A stretch of DNA of 64,000 bases, from positions 30,181,439 to 30,245,438 of the forward strand of contig CM050450.1 in the NCBI GenBank assembly GCA_027563935.2, written 5' to 3'. How positions within the stretch are numbered: the first letter of the stretch is position 1; each line of letters starts with the position of its first letter. This DNA is from Costus lasius (lineage: Eukaryota; Streptophyta; Magnoliopsida; Zingiberales; Costaceae). Under the pieces are notes generated by a model. The model was not told where the DNA came from and searched no databases. It saw nothing but the letters and a program-made list of their open reading frames with translations. A program made the translations under genes and the position numbers. Positions 11,543 to 24,085 of this stretch are shown piece after piece.

Positions 11543-14500
11543 ATGGTGCGAACCAGAGGAAATGCTAGTGATGAGGGCGAGCAGACCCCGAATCTCACGA
11601 GAACTATTGAGGCTCTAACTGGCATGGTACAGCAACAAGGTGCCATGATAGAGAGGCAAGCTCAGATGCTGCAGCAGCAACAGACTCAGCATCAAGAGGC
11701 ACAACAGCAGCTCTTGCAGCAGCTGACTCAAGAGAGACCCCAGACTACTACTCGAGCGGTGGGGGATGACTCTCAGGAGGGCGCTCACAGGCGCTATGCT
11801 TCACTTGTGAGTGAATTCCAGAAACTGGGTCCTAGTTCTTTTTATGGGGGCTCAGAATCCAGTACTGCCGAGAACTGGCAGTTGTGCTTGGAAAAGATTT
11901 TCCAAGTTATGCGTTGCTCGGACGAAGACAAGTTATGTCTGACCACCTATATGATGCGTGCTGACGCAGATGAATGGTGGAAGGGCGTGGTGAGACTTGC
12001 CGAAGAAAGACATGAGACTGTAGATTGGCCTTACTTCTTGTCTCGATTTAACGAGAAGTACTTCCCAGATAGTTTGGTGGAGGACCGAGAGGTGGCATTT
12101 ATTCACCTGGAGCAGGGTGATATGACCGTGGACCAGTATGAATTACAGTTCACGAAATTGGGAAAGTATGCTCCTCACCTGATAAACACTGAAAAGAGGA
12201 GAGCTACCAAGTTTCTCAGAGGTCTCAGATGGGACATTAGAGAGCAGGTTGGTGCTCAGCATTTGGAGACCTATGTTGAGACTGTTGGGCGAGCACGCAC
12301 CATTGAGAGATACATAGGTGAGAGGAGTTCTCATGTTGCCGTGACAGTGGTTCCTGCAGCTGAGGCGGCGGTTCCTCAGTATGGCAGTGGCGGCAAGGGT
12401 AAGAAGTACCCTAAACATAAGGACTACAAAAAGAGCAGGTATAAGCCTTACTCTTACAAGGCACCGCAGCAGTCCAGGGATACACCGCAGCAGTTCAGGG
12501 ATGCCAGGGATGTAAGAAACGGTATCACAGAGGACCGGACTTGTAGTTATTGTGGGCTCAAGGGACATCTAGTGAAAGACTGCCATAAGAAGAATGGTGT
12601 ATGTTTCAGGTGTAAGAAACCAGGGCATATGGTCAAGGACTGCAAAGAGCCTGAGATACAGCCTAGAGGCGCAGATAAGCCTACAGTCCAGACTAGAGTT
12701 TATGCTGTGGCTGAGAAGGATACACGAGCTTCCCGATCCGTTGTGGAAGGTACCTTATTTGTATTTGATCAGTTAGCTCGCATTTTATTTGACCCTGGTG
12801 CAAATCTGTCTTTTGTATCTGTTAGATTTGCTGCATGTTTACCTGTTGTACCTAAGATGCTAGATTATGTTGTGTCTGTCAGTACTCCCTTAGGAAAGTC
12901 ATTATCTACAGATACTGTTTGTGCTAATTGTGTAGTGCATGTAGAGGGTTATGAGTTTCTGGTAGATCTAATCCTCTTAGACATGCAAGATTATGATGTC
13001 ATCTTAGGAATGGATTGGTTGTCTTCACATCATGCCACTGTGGATTGCTTTGAGAAAGTAATCACTTTAAATCTGCTAGATGGGAACCGGATTTTTGTGA
13101 GAGGTCTAGTGTCGGACCAAGGACCACATGTAATATCTTTCCTGCAGGCCAGGAAGTTACTTGCTAGTGGGTGCAAGGGTTATCTTGCGCATGTTAAGGT
13201 GCAGGATGATTCTACTTCTGATTTGACTCAGATGGCGGTGGTGAAAGAATTTCCTGATGTGTTCTCTGAGGAATTTTCAGGTTTACCACCAATTCGAGAG
13301 GTAGAGTTTGGCATTGAGTTGGCGCCAGGTACGGCACCTATCTCCAGAGCTCCTTATCGTATGGCTACTTCAGAGTTGGCCGAGCTTAAGAAACAACTGG
13401 AGGAATTGCTAGAGAAAGGGTACATTCGGCCTAGTGCTTCTCCCTGGGGAGTGCCAGTGCTATTTGTGAAGAAGAAAGATGGAACCCTGAGGATGTGTAT
13501 AGACTACAGGCAGTTGAATCAAGTGACTATCAAGAATAAGTATCCTCTTCCCAGAATTGATGATCTATTTGATCAATTACAGGGAGCTACAGTGTTCTCT
13601 AAGATTGATCTGAGATCAGGGTATTATCAGCTTAGGGTCAAGGATGAGGATATATTTAAGACTGCTTTCAGGACCAGGTATGGGCATTTTGAATTTTTAG
13701 TTATGCCTTTTGGACTGACGAATGCACCTGCTGTCTTCATGGATTTGATGAACAGGGTATTCCATGAATTGCTTGACTCTTGTGTGGTAGTCTTTATAGA
13801 CGATATTTTGGTATACTCACGGACTACTTCAGATCATGTCAGTGACTTGCGCAGAGTGCTGGAGGTTCTGAGGAAGAACCGGTTATATGCCAAGGCTAGT
13901 AAGTGTGAGTTCTGGCTAGAGAAAATCAGCTTCTTGGGACATGTGATTTCTGGTCAGGGGGTGTCTGTAGATCCAGTTAAAGTGCAAGCCATTCTCAAGT
14001 GGGGAAGACCGACTAGTGCTACTGAGATCAGGAGTTTCCTGGGTTTGGCAGGTTACTACCGGCGATTTGTTGAGGGATTCTCCAAGCTGGCGGGTCCTTT
14101 AACTAAATTAACTAGAAAAGAGGCTAAATTTATTTGGGATGACAAGTGTGAAGAAAGCTTTCAAGAGCTGAAGAGAAGGTTGACTAGTACACCGATCCTC
14201 ATTATTCCTAGTGATGGGGAAAGGTTTACTGTTTATACGGATGCTTCTGGCAAAGGGTTGGGTTGTGTCTTGATGCAGAAGGGTTCTGTAGTAGCCTATG
14301 CTTCGAGACAACTGAAAGAGTATGAGTTGAACTACCCTACTCATGACTTAGAGTTGGCGGCCGTAGTCTTTGCTTTGAAGATATGGCGTCACTATTTGCT
14401 GGGCCAGGAGTTTGATCTGTTCACTGATCACCAGAGTCTCAAGTATATCTTCACTCAGAAGGAGTTGAACATGAGACAGAGAAGATGGATGGAGTTGATC

Positions 14501-14962
14501 AAAGACTATGACTTCTCCATTCAGTATCAGGCTGGAAAGGCCAATGTAGTGGCGGATGCACTGAGCAGACATCCAGTTACTTCAGTAGCTGCTTTACGGG
14601 TTAGTGAGTGGCAGTTACTACAGGAGTTCAGAGATCTCAGGATCAGTGTTTCTCCTAGAGTTCAGTCGGGTTATGTGGCTTTTCTCAGAGTACAGTCTGC
14701 TTTGTTGCAGAAGATCAGAGATCAGCAGTCTGTGGATCTGAGATTAGTTCAGATCAGGGATAGTCTGGTTGATGGCGCAGTTCAGGATTTTAGCCTGTCT
14801 GATGATGGTATTCTTCGGTTTCGTGGAAGGGTATGTGTCCCTGAGGAACCGAGCTTAAGGAAAGAAATATTGGAGGACAGCCATAACTCCAAATATTCTC
14901 TACATCCTGGCGTGACTAAGATGTATCAGGACCTCAAGAAGAGTTTTGGTGGCCGGGCATGA
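11543..14962 (+). CDS. Gypsy Gag-protease-RT-RNase H polyprotein
   Basis: 1139 residues from ATG 11543. A Gln-rich N-terminal segment (residues 27-75) is followed by the retrotransposon gag domain (about 90-240), two CCHC zinc knuckles in tandem ([14 protein letters not shown] and [14 protein letters not shown], about 333-370), the aspartic protease with 'DPGANLSF' (about 418; many relatives have DSG), RT with 'VFIDDIL' (about 752), RNase H from 'YTDAS' (about 898), and the start of the integrase zinc-binding region ('HPGVTKMY'). It replicates the element in virus-like particles. The frame ends early at TGA 14960-14962, inside the integrase zinc finger, four bases over the next open frame. 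A missing base in the short T run near 14953 is the simplest explanation, through mutation or a sequence error. Confidence 0.93.
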   Translation: MVRTRGNASDEGEQTPNLTRTIEALTGMVQQQGAMIERQAQMLQQQQTQHQEAQQQLLQQLTQERPQTTTRAVGDDSQEGAHRRYASLVSEFQKLGPSSFYGGSESSTAENWQLCLEKIFQVMRCSDEDKLCLTTYMMRADADEWWKGVVRLAEERHETVDWPYFLSRFNEKYFPDSLVEDREVAFIHLEQGDMTVDQYELQFTKLGKYAPHLINTEKRRATKFLRGLRWDIREQVGAQHLETYVETVGRARTIERYIGERSSHVAVTVVPAAEAAVPQYGSGGKGKKYPKHKDYKKSRYKPYSYKAPQQSRDTPQQFRDARDVRNGITEDRTCSYCGLKGHLVKDCHKKNGVCFRCKKPGHMVKDCKEPEIQPRGADKPTVQTRVYAVAEKDTRASRSVVEGTLFVFDQLARILFDPGANLSFVSVRFAACLPVVPKMLDYVVSVSTPLGKSLSTDTVCANCVVHVEGYEFLVDLILLDMQDYDVILGMDWLSSHHATVDCFEKVITLNLLDGNRIFVRGLVSDQGPHVISFLQARKLLASGCKGYLAHVKVQDDSTSDLTQMAVVKEFPDVFSEEFSGLPPIREVEFGIELAPGTAPISRAPYRMATSELAELKKQLEELLEKGYIRPSASPWGVPVLFVKKKDGTLRMCIDYRQLNQVTIKNKYPLPRIDDLFDQLQGATVFSKIDLRSGYYQLRVKDEDIFKTAFRTRYGHFEFLVMPFGLTNAPAVFMDLMNRVFHELLDSCVVVFIDDILVYSRTTSDHVSDLRRVLEVLRKNRLYAKASKCEFWLEKISFLGHVISGQGVSVDPVKVQAILKWGRPTSATEIRSFLGLAGYYRRFVEGFSKLAGPLTKLTRKEAKFIWDDKCEESFQELKRRLTSTPILIIPSDGERFTVYTDASGKGLGCVLMQKGSVVAYASRQLKEYELNYPTHDLELAAVVFALKIWRHYLLGQEFDLFTDHQSLKYIFTQKELNMRQRRWMELIKDYDFSIQYQAGKANVVADALSRHPVTSVAALRVSEWQLLQEFRDLRISVSPRVQSGYVAFLRVQSALLQKIRDQQSVDLRLVQIRDSLVDGAVQDFSLSDDGILRFRGRVCVPEEPSLRKEILEDSHNSKYSLHPGVTKMYQDLKKSFGGRA

Positions 14963-16146
14963 AGAAAGAGGTATATGATTTTGTCTCTAGGTGTTTAACC
15001 TGTCAGACTGTAAAGGCTGAACATCAGAAGCCTGGTGGGTTGTTGCAGCCCCTTCCTATTCCTGAGTGGAAGTGGGAATGCATCAGTATGGATTTTGTGT
15101 GTGGTTTGCCTAGAACCAGATTGGGTCATGATGCTATTTGGGTGATTGTTGATAGACTCACTAAATCAGCCCATTTTCTTCCGATCAAGATGACCTATCC
15201 TTTAGAGAGACTGGCCAGATTGTATATTGATGAGATAGTCAGACTACATGGAGTTCCTGTTGATATTGTGTCTGATAGGGACTCTCGGTTTTTGTCCAGA
15301 TTTTGGAAGAGCTTACAGGAGGGTTTGGGTACTAAGTTGAGTTTTAGTACAGCATACCATCCTCAGTCTGATGGCCAGACGGAGCGTACTATACAGACTC
15401 TAGAAGATCTGTTGAGAGCTTATGTGGTTGATTGGAGTTCTGAGTGGAACCGGGATCTATCTTTGATAGAGTTCACTTATAATAATAGTTTCCACTCCAG
15501 TATTCAGATGGCTCCTTATGAAGCTTTGTATGGGAGAAGGTGTAGGACTCCCTTGTGTTGGGAGGAAACTGGTGACAGAATGATTTTGAGATCTGATGCA
15601 GTACAGGAGACTACTAATAAGGTCAGAGAGATCCGGGATAAACTGAAGATTGCTCGGGACAGACAGAAGAGTTATGCTGATGACCGTCGTCGTTCCTTGG
15701 AGTTTATGGTAGGGGATCATGTGTTCTTGAAGGTGTCACCTACTAAGGGTGTAATGAGGTTTGGCAAAAAGGGTAAGTTGAGCCCTAGGTTTGTAGGCCC
15801 TTTTGACATTATTGAGAGAATTGGTCCAGTGGCTTACCGGTTAGCTTTACCTCCTGCTTTGGATCATGTGCATAATGTATTCCATGTCTCTGCTTTGAGG
15901 AAATATCATCCTGATCCATCTCATGTGTTGGAGTTGGAACCTCTTCAGATTCAGAGTGATTTGACTTTTGAGGAAAGACCTCTTCGGATTGTGGATAGAA
16001 AGGATAAAGTTCTGAGGAACAAGACTATACCTTTGGTAAAGGTTATCTGGGGAAATCAGTCAGTTGAGGAGGCGACATGGGAGACTGAAGCTGATATGAG
16101 GAAATTTTATGCTTACCTCTTTGATGATATGGATGCTGAGCTTTAG
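14959..16146 (+). CDS. Gypsy integrase with C-terminal chromodomain-like region
   Basis: 395 codons in the frame one base off the preceding ORF. They encode the second half of the integrase zinc-binding motif ('CLTCQ'), the catalytic core with Asp in 'SMDFVCG', Asp in 'VSDRDSRF' and Glu in 'GQTERTIQ', the GPF/Y-like '[12 protein letters not shown]' segment, and a tail '[16 protein letters not shown]' typical of the degenerate chromodomain in Tekay-type chromoviruses. The chromodomain is thought to steer integration to heterochromatin. It was surely part of one gag-pol frame with 11543-14962. The ATG at 14959 is probably an internal Met. Confidence 0.9.
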   Translation: MKKEVYDFVSRCLTCQTVKAEHQKPGGLLQPLPIPEWKWECISMDFVCGLPRTRLGHDAIWVIVDRLTKSAHFLPIKMTYPLERLARLYIDEIVRLHGVPVDIVSDRDSRFLSRFWKSLQEGLGTKLSFSTAYHPQSDGQTERTIQTLEDLLRAYVVDWSSEWNRDLSLIEFTYNNSFHSSIQMAPYEALYGRRCRTPLCWEETGDRMILRSDAVQETTNKVREIRDKLKIARDRQKSYADDRRRSLEFMVGDHVFLKVSPTKGVMRFGKKGKLSPRFVGPFDIIERIGPVAYRLALPPALDHVHNVFHVSALRKYHPDPSHVLELEPLQIQSDLTFEERPLRIVDRKDKVLRNKTIPLVKVIWGNQSVEEATWETEADMRKFYAYLFDDMDAEL

Positions 16147-16162
16147 AGGACTAAAGCTTTAT

Positions 16163-16175
16163 AAGGAGGGAGGGA
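16163..16175 (+). other. Polypurine tract of the gypsy
   Basis: AAGGAGGGAGGGA lies directly against the 3' LTR start. It is the expected primer for plus-strand DNA synthesis. Confidence 0.9.
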
Positions 16176-19102
16176 TGTAAGATCCAAGGATCTTAAGTCC
16201 TGGTAAGCATTATTTGGATTTAAATAAAATCATTAGCTGTGATATTTTATTATGATTTAAGTAAAATTATTGGATGCTAATTAACTGGCTTATTGATTGT
16301 TTAATTGTAATTATTTGATTTGAGTCTATTTGGTTGTTAATTTATTGTAAATTAATTAGAGATTATTTGTTTGATTATTGGCTGTTAATTTATGATAAAT
16401 TATTATTGGTTGTTCATGATAAATTAATTAGGATTTATGGGTTGTAAATTGTAAGTTAATTAATTAGACCTTATTGGATATTAACTAAATCCTTATTGGA
16501 TTTGCGCTTAAGTGAATTAATTAATTGGATGTTAATTTAAATTCATATTGGATTTTCACTTAAACCATGGGTTATTGGGTTACACTTAAATTAGATGGAT
16601 ATTAGATTTAAAATTCGAAATTATTAGTTAAATGGGTTAAACCCTATTTGAATTAATTGATTAATGGGTTTAAAATTTAAAAACCCAAAGTTTAAGTGGT
16701 AATATCGGCTAGGGTGGAGATTTTAGCGATATTTTGCTTGGAAGAAATCTTGGGCGACGGCTTGGAGGCTTGGAGGCGAAAACCCTTTCTTCCTCTTCCT
16801 TTCTTCCATTGGCCGGCATCTTTGGTTTGGGTGGCGTTTTCTTCCTTTGGTGGCGATTCTTGGTAGAACTTCAAGCCTTAGACGAATTGTTTTTGGAGAG
16901 TTTTCACCTTGTGTTCTCGGTTAAGAGGTGAGTGGGGTGTCTAATCGATTTCTATCTATTTGTTTGTGTTAATTGATGTGTTAGATGATATATTTGCTTG
17001 TTGGAAATCTTACCATGCTAAAACCGAAATTCAAGACTTCACCATGATGAAAACCGAATTTTGTAAAGTTGATTATATCATGAAAACCGAATTTTACAAA
17101 GGTGATTATATGATGATTATTTAACCGAAAATTTGTATGAAATTTAAGGTATTTTTATAGGAATTTTGGTAGCATTAAATCATTGAATTTTGAGTATGAA
17201 ATTCTTGTTAATTATAGTTAAACCGAAATCAATTTTGGTAACATTAAATCAATGATTTTTGTAGCATGTATGAAAACCGAAACCTTGTTAATTGTAGTTA
17301 AACCGAAATCTTGATAATATGTATGGAAGCCGAATTTGATGTTTTTAGTTAACATGTATGTGGTAGTTGTTTGAGAAATTGTTTGAGAAATTGTTTGAAA
17401 ATTTTAAGTTGATTTTATAAGTATATGGTTATATACTTAGGGCTATGTTGAGAAATTGTTTGAGAAATTTGAGTGATAACATAGCAAGTTTTGACTGAAC
17501 TAATTAGCATGAAATCTAAGGACTACACTATTTGAATATGAAATATTATGTGATATGTTATGAGATTTTTGGAATAATATGTGTTATGTGATAGGTGATG
17601 TGAATTTGGAATAATATGTGTTATGTAACGGGTTATGTGAATTTGGAATATTATGTGGTTATGTGACTTATGAAAATTATGTGGTTATGTGAATTCGGAT
17701 ATTATGTGCTATGTGATGGTTAGGACTAAGGCTAAGTGTAACTGTGTACTCAAAGGGGATAGTCCGTATGTGATATGTTAAGGGTTTGAATTTCAGCCCT
17801 GTATTTGATATGTGAGGGGGTTGATGTTCAGCCTGCCTATTATGATTATTGTGATGGGGGTTGATGTTCAGCCTGCCCGATATGATTTCTGTGATGACTA
17901 TCCTAGAGTCTAGTTGACACTTAGGAGTCCACCTTTGTGAAATATGGTATAAGATGTGTTTGTTGTCCAGTAGGAACCTTTTGGGAGAACGGGTTTTGAC
18001 GCAAAGTGCCATGTCTTGGTCGGACAGGGGCCACCTCTTGATGTCATCACTCTCTTTTTGTGATATGGGGTGTCGTAGAGCAAAGTGCCACGTCATGATC
18101 TGGCGGGGGCCACCTCTTGAATCTACACACAATCCATCGATGTGTTTATGGGGTGATAGAGCAAAGTGCCACGTCGTGACCTGGCGGGGGCCACCTCTTG
18201 ATTCTACTCACTGTCCATGTTTATGTGTTGCACGAGATTTTGCAGCTCCCAGTGCTTAGGCCAAAGCCGGGTTAGACCATATTGGTCACTACTGAATATG
18301 CTGGACAACTAGGTTAATTAAGTATGGATGTGTTTAGTTGGTTTAGAGTATAACTCTAGAACCTGAGTTTGTGAACATGAGTTTGTTATATGTTGGTGGG
18401 TACATCTGACTGTTTATATGACTTCTGTATTTAATCTTGTTATATGCCGACATAATGTTCTGTTAAAGATTTTAAAAATAATCTGCCTATATTTTTGAGT
18501 GTATGTTATGGATGGTCGATATAGACTATCCACTCACTGGGCTGTGTAGCTCACCCCTCCTTATTTTCAGGTGCAGAGCAGGGGCGCATTTCCAGTTAGC
18601 AATTTGTATGAATATCGTGATATGCCAGTAGACTTTTGTGTTTAATTATTTGGGGCCGGTTGTGGCCAAACTATATGAATGATATGAACTATGTGAATCA
18701 TGAGACTATGTGAACTTGTGATGCCAGATTGTGGTAGTTAAATGATTTTGATTTTTGTGTCACCGCGGGCTTTAGCCTGGTTTCGGTGTTTGGTATGAGT
18801 TTATAAAATCGACTTTGTGGCTTTGCTTTGAATTTCGAATCGAATTGTATTTATGCCATCGGATTTGATATAACTGTTGCCTTGCATATGTCTAGTGCAA
18901 GGATTGCGTGGTGGCAGGTACCCTTATGTGATTTATGAGATTTGTGTTTTGTGAATTTGTATGTATGGATTTATGGAAATTTTCAGATCGTGTTTTTCTT
19001 GAACTCGGTTTTACCTAGCATATGAATCGATCTTATATGAAACATCCTGTATCATTTGTGAATTGTGCCATTTGTTTGGGGTTAAGATAACGGGATGTTA
19101 CA
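16176..19102 (+). repeat. 3' LTR of the Tekay-type gypsy
   Basis: 2927 bp, the same length as the 5' LTR. Two substitutions were seen in a side-by-side reading. It ends GGGATGTTACA and is followed by the target duplication cacaa. Confidence 0.96.
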
Positions 19103-20298
19103 CACAAAATACCCTTCCCATAGAACATATTTGCAAATGAAAAAGAACAGGAGTTCTTATTTATTTCAAATTTAAATCCTTTCCTCGCCAAGCAAGGAAT
19201 GGATACAATGTTCTTTGTTAGCGAAGGTACACAAAAGCAATTGTCTAGTTCTAATTGAAGTCCAGAAGGCAAGGAGAGAGTCAAAACGCCTACAGCAACA
19301 GCAGCAACCTGTGCCCCGTTTCCAACGCGTAGGTCAATCTCTCCAAGCCGCACCGATCTACTTTTCTTGAGCCCCTGCATATTTGTACAAATATGAGCTC
19401 CACATGCGGTATCCAATACCCATGACATAGAAGTAGAAAGGTTGACTTCTGTAACATAAATACCTGAGCCAGAAGTTATGGCCAAGCCTTTCTTCTCCTC
19501 ATTCTGAAGCTGCCTGCAGTCCCTTCTCCAGTGGCCCTGCTCGCCACAGTGGAAACACCTTTGTTCCTTTGACTTCTTCGCCCTTTTCTTCAGTGCTTTG
19601 GTAGGACCTCTGGCAATGCTCTTAGCACGTGCCTTACCCTTCTTCTTTATCTTCTTGGTCGCAGGGACCAAAAGAACAGAATTGGGTTTGGTCTTACCCA
19701 TCTCTCGCTCGGCTGTTTGGAGCATATTCATCAATTCCTCCCATGTGCACTCAATCCGGTTCATGTTGAAGTTAATGATAAACGGACTGAAGCTAGGGGG
19801 CAGGGAATGAAGAATAAGATCCACAACCAGCTCATTGTCTATGGTGTGTCCCAGTCTCCTGAGATGATCCACATTCCCAATAAGTTTGAGAACATGGGGT
19901 CTCACTGGTGCACCTTCAGACAACTTGCACCGAAAGACTGCTTTGGCGGTGTCAAATCTCTCAGTTCTAGCTTGAGCCTCGAACATCTGTTTCAGACGAG
20001 TAATCATCTGAAAAGCGTTCTGCTCCTCATATTGCACCTGCAGTTCAGGTGCCATACTGGCTAGCATAAGACATGCAACCTCCAAAGAGTCATCCTGATG
20101 CTTTCTATAAGCATCTCTGTCTGCCGTTCGGGCATTAGGCGGAGGAGCCGCAGGAAGAGGCTGTTCAAGGACATACAGCTTCTTCTCGAGCTTGAGGACT
20201 ATCCTCAAATTCCGATGCCAGTCCATAAAGTTAGTTCCAACTAACTTATCCTTATCAAGGAGTGATCGCAGTGATAATCCGCCAGTGTTCGTAGCCAT
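19103..20298 (-). pseudogene. Copia X gag and protease (5' half of gag-pol)
   Basis: Starts at ATG 20298 (minus) with 'MATNTGGLSLRSLL', similar in layout to the 'MSFNVRSLL' start of copia A/B. It has the gag body, a basic stretch, a CCHC knuckle CFHCGEQGHWRRDC (about 19520), and the protease 'WVLDTACGAHIC' (about 19420). The frame is open to 19103 and continues in frame at 8484, on the far side of the gypsy. It was broken by that insertion; the last codons before the stop at 19033 come from the gypsy LTR. Confidence 0.93.
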
Positions 20299-21939
20299 TG
20301 TTCTACAACACCCAAGAAGAACAGATTAGTACTACTTCGAATCATTTAAACTGGACTTGTTTTAAATGACCATGGCTCCCACTATTTTAAATTCGAATTG
20401 ACAACCCACAAAGTCAATCGGGAAGTTTAAAACTTCCTAGTGAGATGGGATCCTTATTTCACATGAGGCTTTGCGTCCCACGAGGGTGGGATGAGATGCA
20501 CAAAGTAACCCATGCTTCCTAAGGTGGGCGCGCCGGCCGGTTACTCCAAGCAACTCCCCTTGTTGAGACAGTCTGGGCATTTCATGTCCAGCGAGGGCTG
20601 GATACAACATGAAACCTTTACCTCTCAACGATGCCTCTAGACTTTCACCATGTGCCCAGCACATGTGAACTTCTAGTCAAGTCCATTCCTAACCGTTATG
20701 CCCAGGGCCAACGAGTTTCCTTGCGAAGGCACGCCCAAGTTAAAACTGGACTGGGGAAACCATTGCCACCACGCACTTTCTAAAGATAAGTGGGTGTGTC
20801 CCACGAGGGTGGGAAACAATTCACAACTCCACTGATCGATAGCTTAGTGAGGGCTACGCGTTAGAAGGCTACCAGACTTGATATTTTAATTGAGGGTTTT
20901 TAAGGTCTCATCATCTCAGTTTTATCTTATGTCTATCATTACAGGCATACAATCCTATAGTGATAACATAGCGGTAAAACATTTCAGGCATGCTTCTGCA
21001 GATAATAATAAAAGCAATAAAGGATGATGTGATCATATCCTATACAAGACATTGAACCAATCCATGCCATGAAATAGGTTCAACTCTTGTCCTAGAACTC
21101 AAGCCCCAAAACTAGACCTAGCCTAGCCGACCTCTAGCTTGAACTTCAAGGTTGGCTCCAAGGTCCTTCTCTCATGGTTTAGCTCTCAAACCGTAGAGGA
21201 ATACTTTCGAAGTTCCCCATAGGTTCGGCCAATGCCATGGTCTTCCTCCAAGGAAGGTGCGCCACCATGCAAGGGGACAAGATCTTTTTCGCCACCAAGC
21301 AACCAAGCACCAGCTTGCATGCGCCACCTTGCATGCTTGCGCCATCAAGCAAGATGCGAGCATCAAGGTCCAAGAAGGATGCGCCTAGCCCTTAATCTTC
21401 CTCTTAATTTTTACAAAAATAATGAAAAAGATGGCACGCAGGCCGCACAAGGATACATCGCAGGCATGCAAGAGGGGGGCTTGACTAATGATCACAACAC
21501 CATGCACAATCAAGGTATTTACTCATGCAATTCTACATGCTCATGAAAAACATAAAATCTGAAATTTTACTTTTTCATAAAACCAGTTTCTTTTTCTCAT
21601 CTTCTTCTCACAAGTCTTTTGGTTTATTGCGATCTATTTTTCATGATGATTTCAGAGATCCTTTCGGCTGGCAATTTTGTCAGATCAAGAGACTTGGCCA
21701 GTTCGAAGACACAATGCCCGTCCTACTTGACAAAATTACGTGCGCCTTTGATCTTTAAATCAAACAAGAAAAATAGTCCAAAAATTCCAAAAGAGATTGA
21801 GAGGATGATAGAAACAAGAAACCCTAATTTTTCTACTTTCAGAAAAACGATTGCCATGCATCATGCTATTTACGAAAATAGAGATATGGCATGTGGGCAT
21901 GGAAGAAAAGCATAAAACATCGTTCGAGTCTTGCATGTT
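20299..21939 (-). other. Leader of copia X with three GAGG-loop hairpins
   Basis: About 1.64 kb of untranslated leader between primer site and gag. Three stem-loops share the plus-strand loop GAGG. At 20476-20491 the stem is TCCCAC/GTGGGA; at 20587-20602 it is TCCAGC/GCTGGA, enclosed by an outer stem TTTCATG/CATGAAA at 20580-20614; at 20799-20814 it is TCCCAC/GTGGGA. Small open frames near 21.2-21.5 kb have no recognisable content. A role in the packaging or translation of element RNA is inferred only. Confidence 0.65.
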
Positions 21940-21951
21940 GCTCTGATACCA
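21940..21951 (-). other. Primer binding site of copia X
   Basis: On the minus strand this reads TGGTATCAGAGC, one base from the LTR edge at 21953. It fixes the orientation of X as minus. Confidence 0.92.
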
Positions 21952-21952
21952 C

Positions 21953-23911
21953 TGTTGGGAAACCCCGGGGACATTTTACAATTTTCAGAGTTATGGACAT
22001 ACATTTTTCGCAGCGGAAGAATGTCCCCGAAACAGGCCAGTCCCAAAAACCCAGTGAAGATCGCATGCAAGGGAGTCGACACGATGAGTTAGGAAATACC
22101 TTAAGAGCAATGTAGAGCGATGTCGATGAAGGCGCCCAAGTGTTCGCCCTTTGCAGTCTCGCACACACGGATCTCTTGAGTTCTCTTCTTCCACACCCGG
22201 TGCTAGCCTCGGGAAGAAGATCCAAGCCTTAGTTCTCTTCTTGAATGCTTGCGCCACCTCCAAGGTAGAAGCGCCAATTGAAGAAGAAGAGAGGAGAAGG
22301 GAGAATGCCGCCAAGCCTTTCCTTCTCTTGCGCTAAGGAGGAAGAAGGGAAGAAGCTCGCGGTTATGGAAGAAGATGCGCCCTTGCCCCAAGCCTTTCGC
22401 CCCTCTTCTTGTGTTCACGCCTTCAAGGATTAATTACACACAAGAGGGGGCGACTAGGGTCATATTTATAGGGCAAGAGGCGGTTAGGGTAATGGCTAGG
22501 ATCATGACAAGTGTAGGGCTAGGATGAGGAGGTTTGAGATAAGGAAAGTCTCCAAGACATTTCCATAATTCTCATTCAACCTTACCTTTTGTTCCCACGC
22601 CTTTCCTTGTGCGCCAAGGCCTTGCCTTGCGCCTCAAGCAATGCCATAGAGGCATGCATTCCATCCTAGGAAGAGAGGGGGAGGCGCCCTTTACTTCCAT
22701 AATGAAGCAAAGGCGCCAACATAACCCCATTATGCCCCTAGGCGCCTAATGGTTCATGTTTCTCCCCATTATACCCTTTTAGCCTCTCATCTCTTCATGA
22801 GAACTTGTTATTGGGCCTCATTGGATAATGAGCTAGCCCAAACATCATTGCATAGGTTGATTAAGCACTTGGATCCAATCCAATGCAACCCTAATCCAAA
22901 TGTGACCAACCATGGTCAAATACGGGTCAACCTGCCAAAAATGAAGTTTGGCTCCAATAACATTCTTCCATCTCATCAGGCCAATTGGCGCTGATGAAAT
23001 CTCCCAATTAGATCCGAGTTATCCAATAACTCGATCATAAGGCTTCCCGATCAATACGAGAACTCAAGTATCAAGGTGTGCGACCCTGTAGGTTCCTCTG
23101 ACGCTGGCAGTGCTGACCAAAAGGTCATCACAAGCAGTGAGTGGCACCTAGCAGTGCATCGCTGCTACCCAGGTCGTTGGAATGGATATCGACATCGACA
23201 TCCCCATCATCGCAACTAGGTACAGATGTATTACAGTCTCTTTGCCGTACTGATATCCGATTGGACAAGTGTGTCACCACTTGTTTTTATCCAATCACAT
23301 GGCTATGACTAAAACAGGTTCTCACCTGGGTATGGCCATACACTCTCAGTCATAGAACCATAAAGGAGCTCCATGGATATCATACTTCCTTAGGGAAGGG
23401 GCAAATCCTATGTCTGTCCATTGATCTTCTCATATGGGTCGTGACATACTCAATAACGACCGTTATGACCTCCCAGCTACGGCAAGGTGTTAGGTTGTAT
23501 CAAAGCAAGTCCCTAACCATATAGAATGATCAATGACCTCAAGTCAAGGGATCAATGCATCTCCTGTCACTTATGAGGATAACTCATGACACCAAGTCAT
23601 AGCCTCATAGCGGGTCTATCCAGTATATCCCCAATGATATACCCATGTGTCTGCGTTAGCACCACGTGCCTAACCAGCCCACATACCAGTCTCTCAAGTA
23701 CCATAGCTGTCCCATATCCACTAAGGTACATCGACTGGGGATTATAATTCGAGCACAGATCCAATCTGTCTCCAGGGACATTATCATGTAAGTACACAAT
23801 CGCAGGTGTAGTCAAACAATGATAACGACAATGCCAGAATGATATATAAATATCAGTGTCAAGTAGTACATAAGTTGACCAAAACTAGGTCCTAGGGCAT
23901 ATACACCAACA
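21953..23911 (-). repeat. 5' LTR of copia X (LTR1)
   Basis: 1959 bp. On the minus strand it runs TGTTGGTGTATATGCCC...GGTTTCCCAACA. A TATA-like CTATAAATA (minus, about 22468-22477) marks the likely promoter driving X leftwards. It is the same family as the LTRs at 24516-26446, 26981-29222 and about 61080-63963, and looks closest to the first. Confidence 0.9.
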
Positions 23912-24085
23912 GTAACGAGCACCAGAGGGGTGAGGTTCTGATAGGGGGCTCCTGACCTAGTAGTCATTATGCGGAGTATGCTGAATGTATGCTGAAAGAA
24001 TCTGCAAAAACCGATATGCAATGCAGTGGAGAGACCAGGAGAGCTAGACAAGAGTTAGCTCCAACCTGCCTCTGATACCAAATTT
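23912..24085 (-). other. Gypsy Y: gag start, leader and primer site
   Basis: On the minus strand, TGGTATCAGAGG at 24080-24069 is a tRNA-iMet primer site set five bases from an LTR edge at 24086. A leader of about 100 bases leads to ATG at 23967-23965 and 'MTTRSGAPYQ', a start common in plant gypsy gag proteins. The frame is cut after about 18 codons by the insertion of copia X at 23911. The rest of Y would lie beyond X and is not in the window. Confidence 0.7.

Larger units (their letters stand above)
8490..19102 (+). mobile_element. Full-length Ty3/gypsy retrotransposon (Tekay/Del chromovirus type)
   Basis: A complete 10613-bp element: two 2927-bp LTRs (TG...CA), primer site, gag-pol, chromodomain-like tail, purine tract, and a perfect 5-bp target duplication cacaa (8485-8489 and 19103-19107). 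Domain order gag, protease, RT, RNase H, integrase, chromodomain and the very long LTRs fit the Tekay/Del chromovirus clade. Clade placement is from memory of family features, not a tree. Reading the two LTRs side by side I found only two differences (about 8517 vs 16203 and 10769 vs 18455), so this is the youngest insertion in the window. A one-base shift in the integrase region is the only evident coding defect. Confidence 0.96.
6932..23911 (-). mobile_element. Copia X, minus strand, 3'-truncated and split by a gypsy
   Basis: Read on the minus strand: 5' LTR (23911 to 21953), primer site (21951-21940), leader, gag from 20298, protease, then a gap filled by the gypsy at 8490-19102, and on through integrase into RT, ending at 6932. 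The two halves join in frame once the gypsy and one copy of the 5-bp duplication cacaa are removed. This confirms they were one element. The remainder of RT, RNase H and the 3' LTR are missing at the fusion with copia A. Its protein is clearly related to, but distinct from, copia A/B. The right flank 23912-23916 (gtaac) interrupts the gag start of an older gypsy (Y). Confidence 0.9.

Noticed and set aside
14959..14962. ATGA overlap as a planned translational coupling between two gypsy ORFs
   Set aside because: The break cuts the integrase zinc finger in two, and known relatives have one continuous frame there, so a lesion or error is more likely.
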